Shown here: piece by piece, positions 28,523 to 37,413 of the stretch
Numbering within the stretch: the first letter of the stretch is position 1
How the letters are laid out: each line of letters begins with the position of its first letter
Assembly: GCA_019424245.1 (NCBI GenBank)
Contig: JAHYZV010000002.1
Span: 124,001 to 188,000 of the forward strand
Direction of reading: 5' to 3'
DNA: 64,000 nt
From: Clostridiales bacterium
GTDB lineage: Bacteria; Bacillota; Clostridia; Lachnospirales; Lachnospiraceae
Made by a program: the position numbers and the translations under genes
Notes under the pieces: generated by a model
Databases searched by the model: none
What the model was told of the DNA's origin: nothing
What the model saw: only the letters and a program-made list of their open reading frames with translations

Positions 28523-29803
28523 TTATCTTTTACTGTTTATCTTATTGCTTATTGCTTCTGCCAATTTCTCACTCGCATTGCCATTAAATACAAGTCCGAC
28601 TTTCTCATGGAATATATTCAACATTTTATCATATTCATCCTGTCGGAATTTCATAATGTCTTCTTCAAGCTGCTCATTATCACCAGCTATCGGAAATGGA
28701 AATTTTACATCCATCTTAGGGGTAAATTTCTTATTATTTCCAACATCATACCTTGTGTCTGTGGCTATATTCCACATTAAAGCCCCTCTGTCTTTTGCAT
28801 ATTTTTTTATATCATCCGCATATATAAATACAGGTATATGTGCAAAACCTGCCTCAAAACATGCACTTGAATAATCTGTTATGTATGCATCCATTGCTGC
28901 AAGTATCTCATACATATCATCTGCCTGACTTTCGTCAATAAGCCTGCTCTGTACTTCTGGATTCTTATACTCACTGAATGTAGGTGCTAACTGCGGATGA
29001 ACCCTTATACACACATACCATTCTCCACCAAATTTTCTCTCAAGATTATCTATAAGTCTCTTAAAATCTATTGACCATATTTCAGAATATACACTACGAA
29101 CGCCATTCTTAGCGCCTTCTCTGAAGGTTGGCGCAAACATTATTACCTTTGCCTCTTCTGAAAGATTATATTTCTTATGAAATCTTTCTTTAAATTTGCT
29201 TCTGTCACCATAAAGGACATCGCACCTTGGTGCTCCTGTCTTTAAATATGTTCCCTCATACACTAATGCTTTATCAAAGCTCTGCTCACACCAGTCTGAA
29301 TCAATAACCAAATCATCAATCATATCTGAATCATTCTTACTTACCAAATATGCCATTTCTGAAAATCCTGTTCCCCTTAATAAACCGGTACATTTTATTC
29401 CTATTGTATAATGATTCACATTCAGATAATACTGTCCTTTACGTTTGCATGTTCCAAATGGTTTTCTATAATTATCAATCCATACTTTCGACCTTGTTAG
29501 CCAATATGCCCTGCTCCACAATGTATTAGGCACTTTGTGTATATATCTCGGAAATTCTTTGTTCATATCATTAACAAGCCATACAAACTCATGTTCTGGA
29601 TTCATCTCATGTAATTTTTTGACAAGTGGTTTTGCATTACATCCAAATCCACCTTTACCCTCAAATGTACATACACTTATAAGATTCTTCTTAACCGGAA
29701 ATATTCTGCATATATAAAAACATAATTTTTCACGAAATGCTTTTCTACATCTTTTTTTTATGTATTTAATTTCCTTTGGGTCTGTTGCAACTGTATGCTT
29801 CAC
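28523..29803 (-). CDS. CDP-glycerol glycerophosphotransferase family protein (TagF-like)
   Basis: A 426-residue Glyphos_transf member. Diagnostic segments are GAPRCDVL, IMFAPTFREG, IRVHPQL and AYITDYSSACFEA with PVFIYADD, as in TagB/TagF teichoic acid enzymes that move glycerol phosphate from CDP-glycerol. The family normally works at the inner face of the membrane. Start is GTG with GAGG upstream. A CDP-glycerol-type cytidylyltransferase domain is encoded at 4151-6649, so donor synthesis and transfer are in one transcript. It is the first gene after the terminator at 29869, yet I see no strong sigma-A promoter in the 65 nt between. Confidence 0.85.
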   Translation of the reverse strand: MKHTVATDPKEIKYIKKRCRKAFREKLCFYICRIFPVKKNLISVCTFEGKGGFGCNAKPLVKKLHEMNPEHEFVWLVNDMNKEFPRYIHKVPNTLWSRAYWLTRSKVWIDNYRKPFGTCKRKGQYYLNVNHYTIGIKCTGLLRGTGFSEMAYLVSKNDSDMIDDLVIDSDWCEQSFDKALVYEGTYLKTGAPRCDVLYGDRSKFKERFHKKYNLSEEAKVIMFAPTFREGAKNGVRSVYSEIWSIDFKRLIDNLERKFGGEWYVCIRVHPQLAPTFSEYKNPEVQSRLIDESQADDMYEILAAMDAYITDYSSACFEAGFAHIPVFIYADDIKKYAKDRGALMWNIATDTRYDVGNNKKFTPKMDVKFPFPIAGDNEQLEEDIMKFRQDEYDKMLNIFHEKVGLVFNGNASEKLAEAISNKINSKR

Positions 29804-29868
29804 AAATATTACCTCGCACTACATATTTTTATTACGTTTTCTTATTTTTATAATCATATAGCCCTACT

Positions 29869-29898
29869 TAAAAAGCCCTGCATACAAATGCAGGGCTT
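29869..29898 (-). terminator. Rho-independent terminator
   Basis: AAGCCCTGCAT and ATGCAGGGCTT form an 11-bp GC-rich stem with a 4-nt loop, followed on the minus strand by five T. It would end transcripts from the nitrilase operon and from the promoter at 30040. Confidence 0.8.
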
Positions 29899-30033
29899 CA
29901 TACACCAATCGTCACACTTAACAAGTTATGTACAACAATTATTCCGATATATTCATTCAGCGACTCCATTCGCACACAAACATATATTAATCACTAATCA
30001 ATATATGTCTGACTTATAAATCCAATTTATATG
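29869..30033 (-). ncRNA. Putative sigma-28-driven small RNA
   Basis: About 165 nt bounded by a sigma-28-like promoter (30040-30067) and an intrinsic terminator (29869-29898), in a 302-nt stretch with no recognisable gene. Near its 5' end ACATATATT and AATATATGT (29980-30008) form a 9-bp stem with an 11-nt loop. The only reading frame of note is 23 codons and has no ribosome-binding site. Alternative: the promoter reads through the terminator into the glycan operon. Confidence 0.35.
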
Positions 30034-30039
30034 TTTATT

Positions 30040-30067
30040 ATATCGGATGACATAGCTGTTTTCTTAA
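30040..30067 (-). promoter_or_regulatory. Sigma-28-like promoter
   Basis: On the minus strand TTAAG (30063-30067) and CCGATAT (30040-30046) are separated by 16 nt, the same geometry as the flgM promoter of this window. Confidence 0.5.
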
Positions 30068-30105
30068 CCTTATGTGTTTCAGTTCTATTGATATTAAAAT
30101 ACATC

Positions 30106-30645
30106 CTATTTTTCAAATGTCTCTACGTATCTCTCCAATTCTGCTACTTTATTAACTAGAATTGTATCTTTTTCATTAGAATTCAATTCATCATTAGTAA
30201 TAGTCTGCATTATACATATATCAAGTTCCCTCCATATATGTTGCGACATATTTGCCTTACTATTCGGATTAATAAAATAGGAAGCTACATTAAAGCACAT
30301 TGATAACAATGACAGAAATACTATTATATTGTTATTTCCTTTATTTGATGCATAAAATATAGTTACCAAAGTTGCTATTATTCCCAATAATGATAATAAA
30401 TAATTCAGAGCCAAAAAAAAGGTCCTCATTAAATACCATATTAAATATCTTTCACCCACATAATATGGAATTCTATAATCACCTGTAGAATATTTATCAA
30501 TTATTTTTTCAATATTACTATCCGTAGGCGAAAGTCCTATAATATATAAAATTCCCGATGCAATAATTATTATTGTAAAAAATAAAAAGACTAAAATCGT
30601 CCCTTTTTTTGATATAAAATCGCTAATTATTGGTATTTTCTTCAT
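30106..30645 (-). CDS. Small membrane protein, possible SLATT-like effector
   Basis: A 179-residue protein with three strongly hydrophobic segments (about residues 14-38, 74-98 and 106-126) and a soluble helical C-terminus (QHIWRELDICIMQ onward). The plan of hydrophobic helices and a charged helical tail is reminiscent of SLATT/DUF4231-type effectors of bacterial conflict systems, but the similarity is only by layout. GAAGGTGAAG precedes the ATG. It is the last gene of the four-gene operon, 108 nt after its neighbour. Confidence 0.6.
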   Translation of the reverse strand: MKKIPIISDFISKKGTILVFLFFTIIIIASGILYIIGLSPTDSNIEKIIDKYSTGDYRIPYYVGERYLIWYLMRTFFLALNYLLSLLGIIATLVTIFYASNKGNNNIIVFLSLLSMCFNVASYFINPNSKANMSQHIWRELDICIMQTITNDELNSNEKDTILVNKVAELERYVETFEK

Positions 30646-30753
30646 TTTGTCTTCACCTTCTTCATTTAATCACATTAAATTTCAACATTTTAAAACTCAT
30701 GAAGATAGATTCCAATGTAATTTACAATCTTATAGGCTTTGATCATTATTCTT

Positions 30754-31359
30754 TTACTCTTCCGGTCTCATTAACCCCGTTACGTTTTCTGTTATATATG
30801 TAAGCCTTAGACTATCAAAATTCTCATCAACCTTAATTGCCAACATTTCTGCAATATCATCATCTATTCCCGTCATATCCATCAATTGATATTTTATTGA
30901 TTCCATTGAATAGTTCTGATATATACAGAAATTAATAACTGCTGACAAGCACCTTACAAGGTCATCCACTTCTTTAACTTTTTTAGCATAAGCTTGTCCA
31001 TTTAACTTAAACAGCATATTATATCTATGTATTCTATATTCAAATATATCGTTAATGATCTGCTTTTGCGTATCTTTGTCCGTCTTTCTGAATTCATCAA
31101 ATTTCAGATATATAAGCATTTCACTTTGTGCTTTCTTGACAAGCATATTGTATATGCTCTCTTCGTTAATAGCATTTTTTATGTAATTATCTTCTATCTC
31201 ATTATTCTTGACCATTGTCTTCAATTCTTCTAAAATATCTGAAAATATCACATCTGTTTTATTCTCATTATCATAACTTTCAGCATAGCACTTTTTTGTC
31301 AGTTCTTCCTTCCATGCTTCTCCTACTTCTTCTTGAAATCGTTCCAGATTGTTTTTCAT
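30754..31359 (-). CDS. Hypothetical helical protein
   Basis: A 201-residue charged, helix-rich protein with no motif I recognise and no membrane segment. AAGGAG sits 9 nt before the ATG, inside the coding region of the upstream gene, and the two coding regions overlap by 80 nt in different frames. This arrangement supports a real start and coupled translation. By position it may be a partner or sensor of the winged-helix and membrane proteins. Confidence 0.65.
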   Translation of the reverse strand: MKNNLERFQEEVGEAWKEELTKKCYAESYDNENKTDVIFSDILEELKTMVKNNEIEDNYIKNAINEESIYNMLVKKAQSEMLIYLKFDEFRKTDKDTQKQIINDIFEYRIHRYNMLFKLNGQAYAKKVKEVDDLVRCLSAVINFCIYQNYSMESIKYQLMDMTGIDDDIAEMLAIKVDENFDSLRLTYITENVTGLMRPEE

Positions 31360-32209
31360 TTTTTGTCATCTCCTTACCATTTGCATTTATAATTTTTTGA
31401 GCAGGCACATTTATAATTTCGTTAAATTTTAAGCTCGTTGATTGTTTCTGCTTATCTATTGTTAGTGCCTGCTGTATATTCGTCAGCCATTGCCTTTGAA
31501 CATCTGTATCTCTTTGCTCCACTATTTGAAATACATTCACATCAAACTTATCTTCATAGCTCTTGCTATTTCTTAGCACCTTCCGTTCCCATGCTTTTTT
31601 TAAATATTGGTCTTCTTTTTTTTGCTTACTCTTCACTATTTTTTTTGCATACCTTATTCCATTATCGGTAAGATAATATATTTTGTATTTACCACTTCTT
31701 TCAGTTCTTAATACATCCGCCTTTGAATCTCTTATTCTTTTCATTATGTTTGAAAGATTTGTTGTGGTCACTTGCAACTCTTTGGCTAATTCATTATGAT
31801 TCATAACATCTTTTTCAAACAATAGTTCAACTATTTTATCAGAATACCGTGAGTTAATATTTTTTATTTCAAGTAAGTCATTCTTGTAATCTGCTATTCT
31901 TGACATTATTGAATATAATGCCATCTCATATCCTGCTTCATATATTTTCCATAGTTTATCTTCAACGATAGGTTTTATATCTTGATTAGGCATACATACT
32001 ACATCCTGTGTATCTATTATATTTACTATGTAGTTATATGATGCTCTTTGTTTTCTGGTTTTTCCTGGTAAATCCTCCTTTATTGCTTTATAATCAGATC
32101 TTAAAAAATCACTGAACAGCTTATCTTCAAGCTGAACATTCTTTTGAGCGAATTCTTTTGAACTGATTTTTCTTATATCATCCGTATGTACATTTTCGTT
32201 TCTTTTCAT
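31280..32209 (-). CDS. Winged-helix (MarR-like) protein
   Basis: Start at 32209 (GGAG 6 nt upstream) in preference to an ATG four codons earlier. The N-terminal 120 residues are unassigned. Residues about 125-195 read as a winged helix-turn-helix: MNHNELAKELQVTTTNLSNI as the HTH and YKIYYLTDNGIRYAKK as the wing and following helix. The C-terminal 100 residues are basic (KSKQKKEDQ, RRSRRS). It may regulate the operon or be the DNA-binding part of the system. No catalytic motif seen. Confidence 0.65.
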   Translation of the reverse strand: MKRNENVHTDDIRKISSKEFAQKNVQLEDKLFSDFLRSDYKAIKEDLPGKTRKQRASYNYIVNIIDTQDVVCMPNQDIKPIVEDKLWKIYEAGYEMALYSIMSRIADYKNDLLEIKNINSRYSDKIVELLFEKDVMNHNELAKELQVTTTNLSNIMKRIRDSKADVLRTERSGKYKIYYLTDNGIRYAKKIVKSKQKKEDQYLKKAWERKVLRNSKSYEDKFDVNVFQIVEQRDTDVQRQWLTNIQQALTIDKQKQSTSLKFNEIINVPAQKIINANGKEMTKNEKQSGTISRRSRRSMEGRTDKKVLC

Positions 32210-32369
32210 ATAATTCTCCATTCTCTCACGGTTTATCTAATCATATGTATATTGTAATGATGTCAGAGGATTGTCTGCATTGTAATACAATGCAACAGTC
32301 CTTTGACATTCATCCTTATAAAAAAGTATTCTTTTTGTCAAATCCTCAGTTAAGCTGTTCTTAGTTTAT

Positions 32370-33806
32370 CTACACCTTTATGGTATACATAAAGAAGCAT
32401 GCCTCCTTCTCTCTACATTCGCATTTTTCATCACGCTTGTATACTTTATCAGTATTCTGATTGCTTTTTTCATTGCATATACTAAGCATACTGATTTCAC
32501 CAGAGTTATAATGGCTATTAAACGTATCAGATTTGAATACTGAGCATGTATTAATCCATATTGAATTAAGATTATTGACTCCATTAGAGGAATAAACTTC
32601 GTAAAAATAATTATATCCTGGTGATAACGAGGGATTAATTACAATATCCGTCCTGAGCTTGCATAACATATTGCGTACATCATTCATCAGATAATCAACG
32701 CATATTGCTTCTGCTATGCTGCCAACTCCTTCTATCATTATGATATGTAACTCCTTACCCATTTTAATATCTTCCATATAATCGACTTCCCCTTTTATAT
32801 AATGAAAAGAATGAAGTTTATTCTGTATTATTATGTCCCTTTTGCCTGGACCATACATAATAACACCTTGATTGTATCCTTCTTTCATATATGAAGGTAA
32901 GAACACCAAAACATCTGATTTGGTATTTTCAAGAATTCTTCTGAAATCATCTTCAAGCTCTGGCATTCCCATAAGTTCTGGAAATACAATAATATGAGCA
33001 CCACTGTCTATAGCCGCTACCAATGTATTAACACAACGGTCTCTCACTTCTTTTTTATTCTTTACTCCATAAAACGTCATTGTATTAACCACACTATCTT
33101 TACATTTACATTCAAACTTAGCATAATCACATATAGGTGAGACTGCAATACTCAACTCATCGTCTAGCATTTCTCCTTCAAAGAAATCTCCCAGATAATG
33201 AAACACAATCTTATATTTTGTTTCATCTTCCTTAAACAATACTATATGTTTTTTCAGAAACATATTGATATTGGATAACATCATATTTTGTTTACTTGTG
33301 TTAGGCAACTTTGACCTGACATGAGGGTATATCTTTATCTCTTGATCCTTATACTTACTATTCAATGGTTGAATGACCGTATTATCTGGCTCTATATCAA
33401 CAAAATCATTATGATTGTGTCGATTAGGATGTGATATTTTGTACTCGAGTAATTGGTTGTCAAACAAAGTTATAATTGCGTGGATATAACATAATTTTCC
33501 TATTTCTTTCCTACGTTTTTCCTTCTCTTTTTCATCCTTGATTTTTTCTAATTCATTTTCATTAATCGCACCTCCATTTTTTATCTCTTCTAATTTCTCA
33601 TTTATCATACGTTCTTCTTTAGCTGAAAGCATACCATTATTTGTATTCGCATTTTGTAGAATATCGCCGATTTCTTTAAATGCAGATATATTATTCATCT
33701 TTGCATTAAACGATTGTAATTGATTAATCACTTTCCTGTTAATCAACGGCTTTATCTTACACAGTAATCCAGCCCACACATTATATATATCTGTATCACT
33801 GTCCAT
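32370..33806 (-). CDS. Nitrilase-superfamily protein with N-terminal helical region
   Basis: A 478-residue protein. Residues 1-160 are helical and charged (EKEKEKRRKEIGK). The C-terminal 280 residues have the carbon-nitrogen hydrolase triad in order: Glu277 in IVFPELMG, Lys330 in IIIQNKLH and Cys369 in AICVDYL. Nitrilases cleave or transfer nitriles and amides; in the antiphage reverse transcriptases of the DRT1/UG1 group a nitrilase domain is fused to the RT. No RT is present here. AGGAGG lies 7 nt from the ATG and a strong promoter lies just upstream, so this is the first gene of the operon. Substrate unknown. Confidence 0.75.
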   Translation of the reverse strand: MDSDTDIYNVWAGLLCKIKPLINRKVINQLQSFNAKMNNISAFKEIGDILQNANTNNGMLSAKEERMINEKLEEIKNGGAINENELEKIKDEKEKEKRRKEIGKLCYIHAIITLFDNQLLEYKISHPNRHNHNDFVDIEPDNTVIQPLNSKYKDQEIKIYPHVRSKLPNTSKQNMMLSNINMFLKKHIVLFKEDETKYKIVFHYLGDFFEGEMLDDELSIAVSPICDYAKFECKCKDSVVNTMTFYGVKNKKEVRDRCVNTLVAAIDSGAHIIVFPELMGMPELEDDFRRILENTKSDVLVFLPSYMKEGYNQGVIMYGPGKRDIIIQNKLHSFHYIKGEVDYMEDIKMGKELHIIMIEGVGSIAEAICVDYLMNDVRNMLCKLRTDIVINPSLSPGYNYFYEVYSSNGVNNLNSIWINTCSVFKSDTFNSHYNSGEISMLSICNEKSNQNTDKVYKRDEKCECREKEACFFMYTIKV

Positions 33807-33833
33807 GAGGCACCACCTCCTTTATTAATATTA

Positions 33834-33862
33834 ATAATATTACTTTTTATATGCGAAGTCAA
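33834..33862 (-). promoter_or_regulatory. Strong sigma-A promoter of the nitrilase operon
   Basis: On the minus strand TTGACT (33857-33862) and TATTAT (33834-33839) are separated by exactly 17 nt. The predicted start of transcription is about 20 nt before the first codon. Confidence 0.7.
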
Positions 33863-33869
33863 TATACAC

Positions 33870-33888
33870 TTCACGTTTTGTTCACGTT
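33870..33888. repeat. Direct repeat upstream of the nitrilase promoter
   Basis: TTCACGTT occurs at 33870-33877 and again at 33881-33888, an 11-bp period, so both copies face the same side of the helix just upstream of the -35 box. Possible activator or repressor site. Confidence 0.45.
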
Positions 33889-34015
33889 ATTAATATTGTT
33901 AGAAGATATCCTCCATGGATTTTCAGAGCATTAACTCTTTATAAAAATATTCATCATCTCACTCTTGCATTCGTTCTTCTTAAATCTTTCCCCTCTATCT
34001 TATCCATCGGAATAA

Positions 34016-35554
34016 TTAACTATTATTAATCCCCAGTTCAAACACATACACTTCTTCATATCTCCCATCATTTTCCCTTATGGCTTCACTCACGCCACCA
34101 CATCCACCTGATGCAAGCAGCTTCCTGCAACGTGAAAGAAGGCTTATTGATGCTATATACTCTGCTCCCAGTAGAAAGCCATCTCTTTTATCCTGTTCTT
34201 CTTTGTGCATATCAAATAACATCTGTCCCTTTTTAGTTATATATCTTTTCTGATCTGTAAATGATATTTTATCACCATATCTGTTAGTAAAATATTCGTG
34301 ATACGATGCATCCTCTGTAGACATATATATATGCCTCAGTGAACTATCTGCCATAAGCATTTCATCTATCTTATCGCCTATCATCTCTTTGCTGGCATGG
34401 ATTGGATGATTTGCCAGATGTGTATTCACATAGTCAGTACCTCTTGCCAGAACTCCTAAAGTATGCTCTGGTTCTTTAAGATACCTCTCCATTCTTTCTT
34501 TTACATATAACTTTATTCTTGAATTATATATGCCTTTATTCCAGCTAAGACTCACGCCTTCACATATAGTATTCATTATACCATCTGTTACATTTCCATT
34601 ATAAAATGTTGGTGTATAATACACACTTTTACTTTTACTTATATCTTTCATAGAATAGCCCTCAGGCTGCTCATAAAACTTGCTCCACACATCATCATAT
34701 GGACTGTTCTGATAGAAACTGCTGCCAGACATGTTAAGTCTGATTGCTGGTATAAAGCCTTTACTTTTGGCATACCTTGCACAAGTCTCTACTTTAGCAA
34801 ATATTGCAAACAAACCAAGACTATCATATCCTCCATCAATAACTAGAAAATGCTTATCTGGATTTTCATCTCCATGTTGTCTATAATCAGAAAACATAAA
34901 TGTGAATGCCATTATCTCTTCATAATACATTATCCCCTGATAATATCTGTCCATTGGTTCTGCATGAGGTATTCCATACATAATGTGCAGCTTCTTCATA
35001 CCATTTCCAAGCTTTGTAAGTATTTCCTCTGTAAGCAACTCCTCATACCAGCATTCATATGGCATATCTGGCAGCATTGGAATCATCTGTTCCCATGACT
35101 TTCCCACCAGAACAAGCCTCTTGCCTTTCCACAATTTTAGTGCTGTCTGACACAGTTCAACTGAATACTCATTACACTCATGAAGACATATGCAATCATA
35201 CGCTCCAAGAAAAGACATATCAATTCCTCCCGAATATACGTATCTATGACGATATACACTCTTCTTAAACTCAAGCACAGTAATCGCTTTTCCGTTACCA
35301 TTAACAGCTATAGCATAGTCTGCTTCAACAATTATATTATGTGCCATATAAAACATATCCGGACCATACTCAACTCTTATATCCCGAGGTTCTTTATTAT
35401 TCATCAACAATTTGTATGTATAATATACCCCATCTGATATCTGTATTATCTTATTCTTCCCTGTTCTTTCAAAATACCTCTGTAAATCTTTTCTATCTTC
35501 CTCACTCAAGCTGCAGTATTGCACTATATCTTCTATTCCACGTTGTGCTATCAT
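34016..35554 (-). CDS. Fucosyltransferase-like GT-B glycosyltransferase
   Basis: A 512-residue protein. The C-terminal third resembles GDP-fucose-dependent transferases (GT11/GT23/NodZ): LGVLARGTDYV takes the place of the HxRxxD motif, followed by HIYMSTEDASYHEYF and ISLLSRCRKLLASGGCGGVS. The middle (HFLVIDGGYDSLG, IRLNMSGSSFY) fits the acceptor-side Rossmann half. The first 200 residues are unusual and may bind the acceptor. AAGGGG precedes the ATG. It is divergent from the StrF-like gene at 35705. Donor identity is uncertain because the arginine context is altered. Confidence 0.65.
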   Translation of the reverse strand: MIAQRGIEDIVQYCSLSEEDRKDLQRYFERTGKNKIIQISDGVYYTYKLLMNNKEPRDIRVEYGPDMFYMAHNIIVEADYAIAVNGNGKAITVLEFKKSVYRHRYVYSGGIDMSFLGAYDCICLHECNEYSVELCQTALKLWKGKRLVLVGKSWEQMIPMLPDMPYECWYEELLTEEILTKLGNGMKKLHIMYGIPHAEPMDRYYQGIMYYEEIMAFTFMFSDYRQHGDENPDKHFLVIDGGYDSLGLFAIFAKVETCARYAKSKGFIPAIRLNMSGSSFYQNSPYDDVWSKFYEQPEGYSMKDISKSKSVYYTPTFYNGNVTDGIMNTICEGVSLSWNKGIYNSRIKLYVKERMERYLKEPEHTLGVLARGTDYVNTHLANHPIHASKEMIGDKIDEMLMADSSLRHIYMSTEDASYHEYFTNRYGDKISFTDQKRYITKKGQMLFDMHKEEQDKRDGFLLGAEYIASISLLSRCRKLLASGGCGGVSEAIRENDGRYEEVYVFELGINNS

Positions 35555-35704
35555 ATATTTTCCCCTTATACTTATTAAACATATTTATATCTGATTATAC
35601 AACATGCTTCATCAGGCACACAACCATATCACTATCACGTTGTGTTAACATTATGCCGATATATTAATAAAAGTTTATTTTAAAATATCAAAGGAATATT
35701 TCAT

Positions 35705-37405
35705 ATGGCTAATAACAACAAAAACAATAACAATCATAATAATAACCAAAGCAATAATGAACAAGTCTTAACTGATATCATTCTTAAAGCCTCTTCATAT
35801 ATGGATAATAGCAGCTTTGACTCTGCTCTTAACACTATACTGAATGGTCTATCAATATCACCAGACAACTATGAACTCATCTTTATGTCAGCTTTATGCT
35901 ATGAACAGATTAATGAGATAGAATCAGCCTATTACCGCTATCGTCTCGCTATATATCTTTCAGCCCGTGATACTGGTGATTCTTCTGATGATACTGCTCT
36001 TATAAGGAATGAACTTAACCGTATGTGCGAATATACGAATGCTGACAAATACAAGCTTGCTGTTTCTTTAGAACAGCTCATCCTGGAACGCATACATTTA
36101 AAAGAATATAATTCTACATTTTATTTCCTAAAAAGCGTACTATATGATGTTAACCATACTGCTTCACGTATAGTCATGACAGAAGGAAATATGCTCCTGT
36201 TTATTATGCTTGAGATATGCTTAAGCGAACAGAATACATACAATCTAAAAGACAATTTATCTGACAGGCTTATTGACTGCAGTTCTAAATTCACAAATAT
36301 ATTTTCCCGATATGGCTGTGATTATACTGTATTTCATGATGTATATAGAGGCATCCGTTTCATACTAAGGCATATACGTTTTGGTGTTTCATCAGATTAT
36401 CATAAAGAATTAACAGATGTAATATCACAATACTCTGTTACAGGAGAAATGCTTGCAGTATTAGTTGAATATTGCATCGACCCTCCATGCTGGTGTGATA
36501 CTCTTGATAAGATTTATAAGTTTATTCTTTCTGACTATCCAATACAGGCTGAGCTTATAAGACGATATGGCATATGGATAGCAAAGCAATATTCTGGCAC
36601 TACACAGACATGTATGCCAGTTGAATGTCATAACAATCATGCTGCAGTCACATATCTTGATTACAACAATCGCATCCAACAGTCTTTGGAATATCAAGAA
36701 GCCAGCCGTTATGAAACTAACTGTCGTACATATGATAATTCACGTATAAGTATTATCTTCTGCACAAATGATGACTCTTACTGTAAAGAATGTATACTTT
36801 ACCTTAGACGTCTCTATATACCTGATAATATGCACCTCGATATAATCGCTGTCAAAAATGCACCCGGCATGGCTGCCGGTTATAATGCAGCCATGGAATA
36901 TAGCAATGCACGTTATAAAATATATATACACCATGATACATTTATAATAGATACTCATATATTATCCAAGCTGATTAATGTCTTTAACAACAATCCAGAT
37001 GTTGGTTTGATTGGAAACAGTGGAACTACCAGGATGACTGATGATGGAATATGGTGGTCAAGTGATTATTATTTTTACAGAATCAACATATATCAGGATA
37101 ATTTACTTAATGTTGCTCGTTATACACCTTCACATACTGATGGAACCATAGATGATGCAGCAGCCATAGATGGCATATTCATGGCAACATGCACAGATAT
37201 ATACTGGCGCGAAGACCTCTTTGATAACTGGCATTTTTATGATATATCACAAACATATGAATTCAGAAAGCACGGTTTAAGAACGGTATTTCTTAACGAT
37301 ACAGATATAACACTTTTACATGAACTTTCAACTAAGCCTTCTCCTGTTGACTATTATGAGAAATACCGCCAGATTTTTCTTAACAACTACGATATCAGAC
37401 AATAA
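35705..37405 (+). CDS. StrF-like glycosyltransferase with Asn-rich, TPR-like N-terminus
   Basis: A 566-residue protein in three parts. The first 22 residues are almost pure asparagine (MANNNKNNNNHNNN), likely disordered. Residues 23-340 are helical, beginning with TPR-like repeats (SFDSALNTILNGLSISPDN). The last 220 residues are the Glyco_tranf_2_5 domain shared with the gene at the left edge: AAGYNAAM, KIYIHHDTFI and WREDLF. TPR-type N-termini in such transferases often hold the protein acceptor, which would suit flagellin; that is inference. AAGGAA lies upstream of the start. The gene converges with a LicD gene, 8 nt apart. Confidence 0.82.
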   Translation: MANNNKNNNNHNNNQSNNEQVLTDIILKASSYMDNSSFDSALNTILNGLSISPDNYELIFMSALCYEQINEIESAYYRYRLAIYLSARDTGDSSDDTALIRNELNRMCEYTNADKYKLAVSLEQLILERIHLKEYNSTFYFLKSVLYDVNHTASRIVMTEGNMLLFIMLEICLSEQNTYNLKDNLSDRLIDCSSKFTNIFSRYGCDYTVFHDVYRGIRFILRHIRFGVSSDYHKELTDVISQYSVTGEMLAVLVEYCIDPPCWCDTLDKIYKFILSDYPIQAELIRRYGIWIAKQYSGTTQTCMPVECHNNHAAVTYLDYNNRIQQSLEYQEASRYETNCRTYDNSRISIIFCTNDDSYCKECILYLRRLYIPDNMHLDIIAVKNAPGMAAGYNAAMEYSNARYKIYIHHDTFIIDTHILSKLINVFNNNPDVGLIGNSGTTRMTDDGIWWSSDYYFYRINIYQDNLLNVARYTPSHTDGTIDDAAAIDGIFMATCTDIYWREDLFDNWHFYDISQTYEFRKHGLRTVFLNDTDITLLHELSTKPSPVDYYEKYRQIFLNNYDIRQ

Positions 37406-37413
37406 TACACCTG

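Noticed and set aside
29944..29950. CCGATAT on the plus strand as a sigma-28 -10 box
   Set aside because: No TAAA or TTAAG at the required distance and no gene downstream on that strand.
29890..29972. 23-codon peptide in the putative small RNA
   Set aside because: No ribosome-binding site and no recognisable features; a chance frame is likely.
30106..33806. Prophage remnant
   Set aside because: No integrase, structural or lysis genes and no attachment-site repeats were seen.
35655..35662. GCCGATAT before the StrF-like gene at 35705 as a sigma-28 promoter
   Set aside because: The -10 match is perfect but the sequence 15-16 nt upstream (CACG region) does not resemble a -35, so it is not listed as a promoter.
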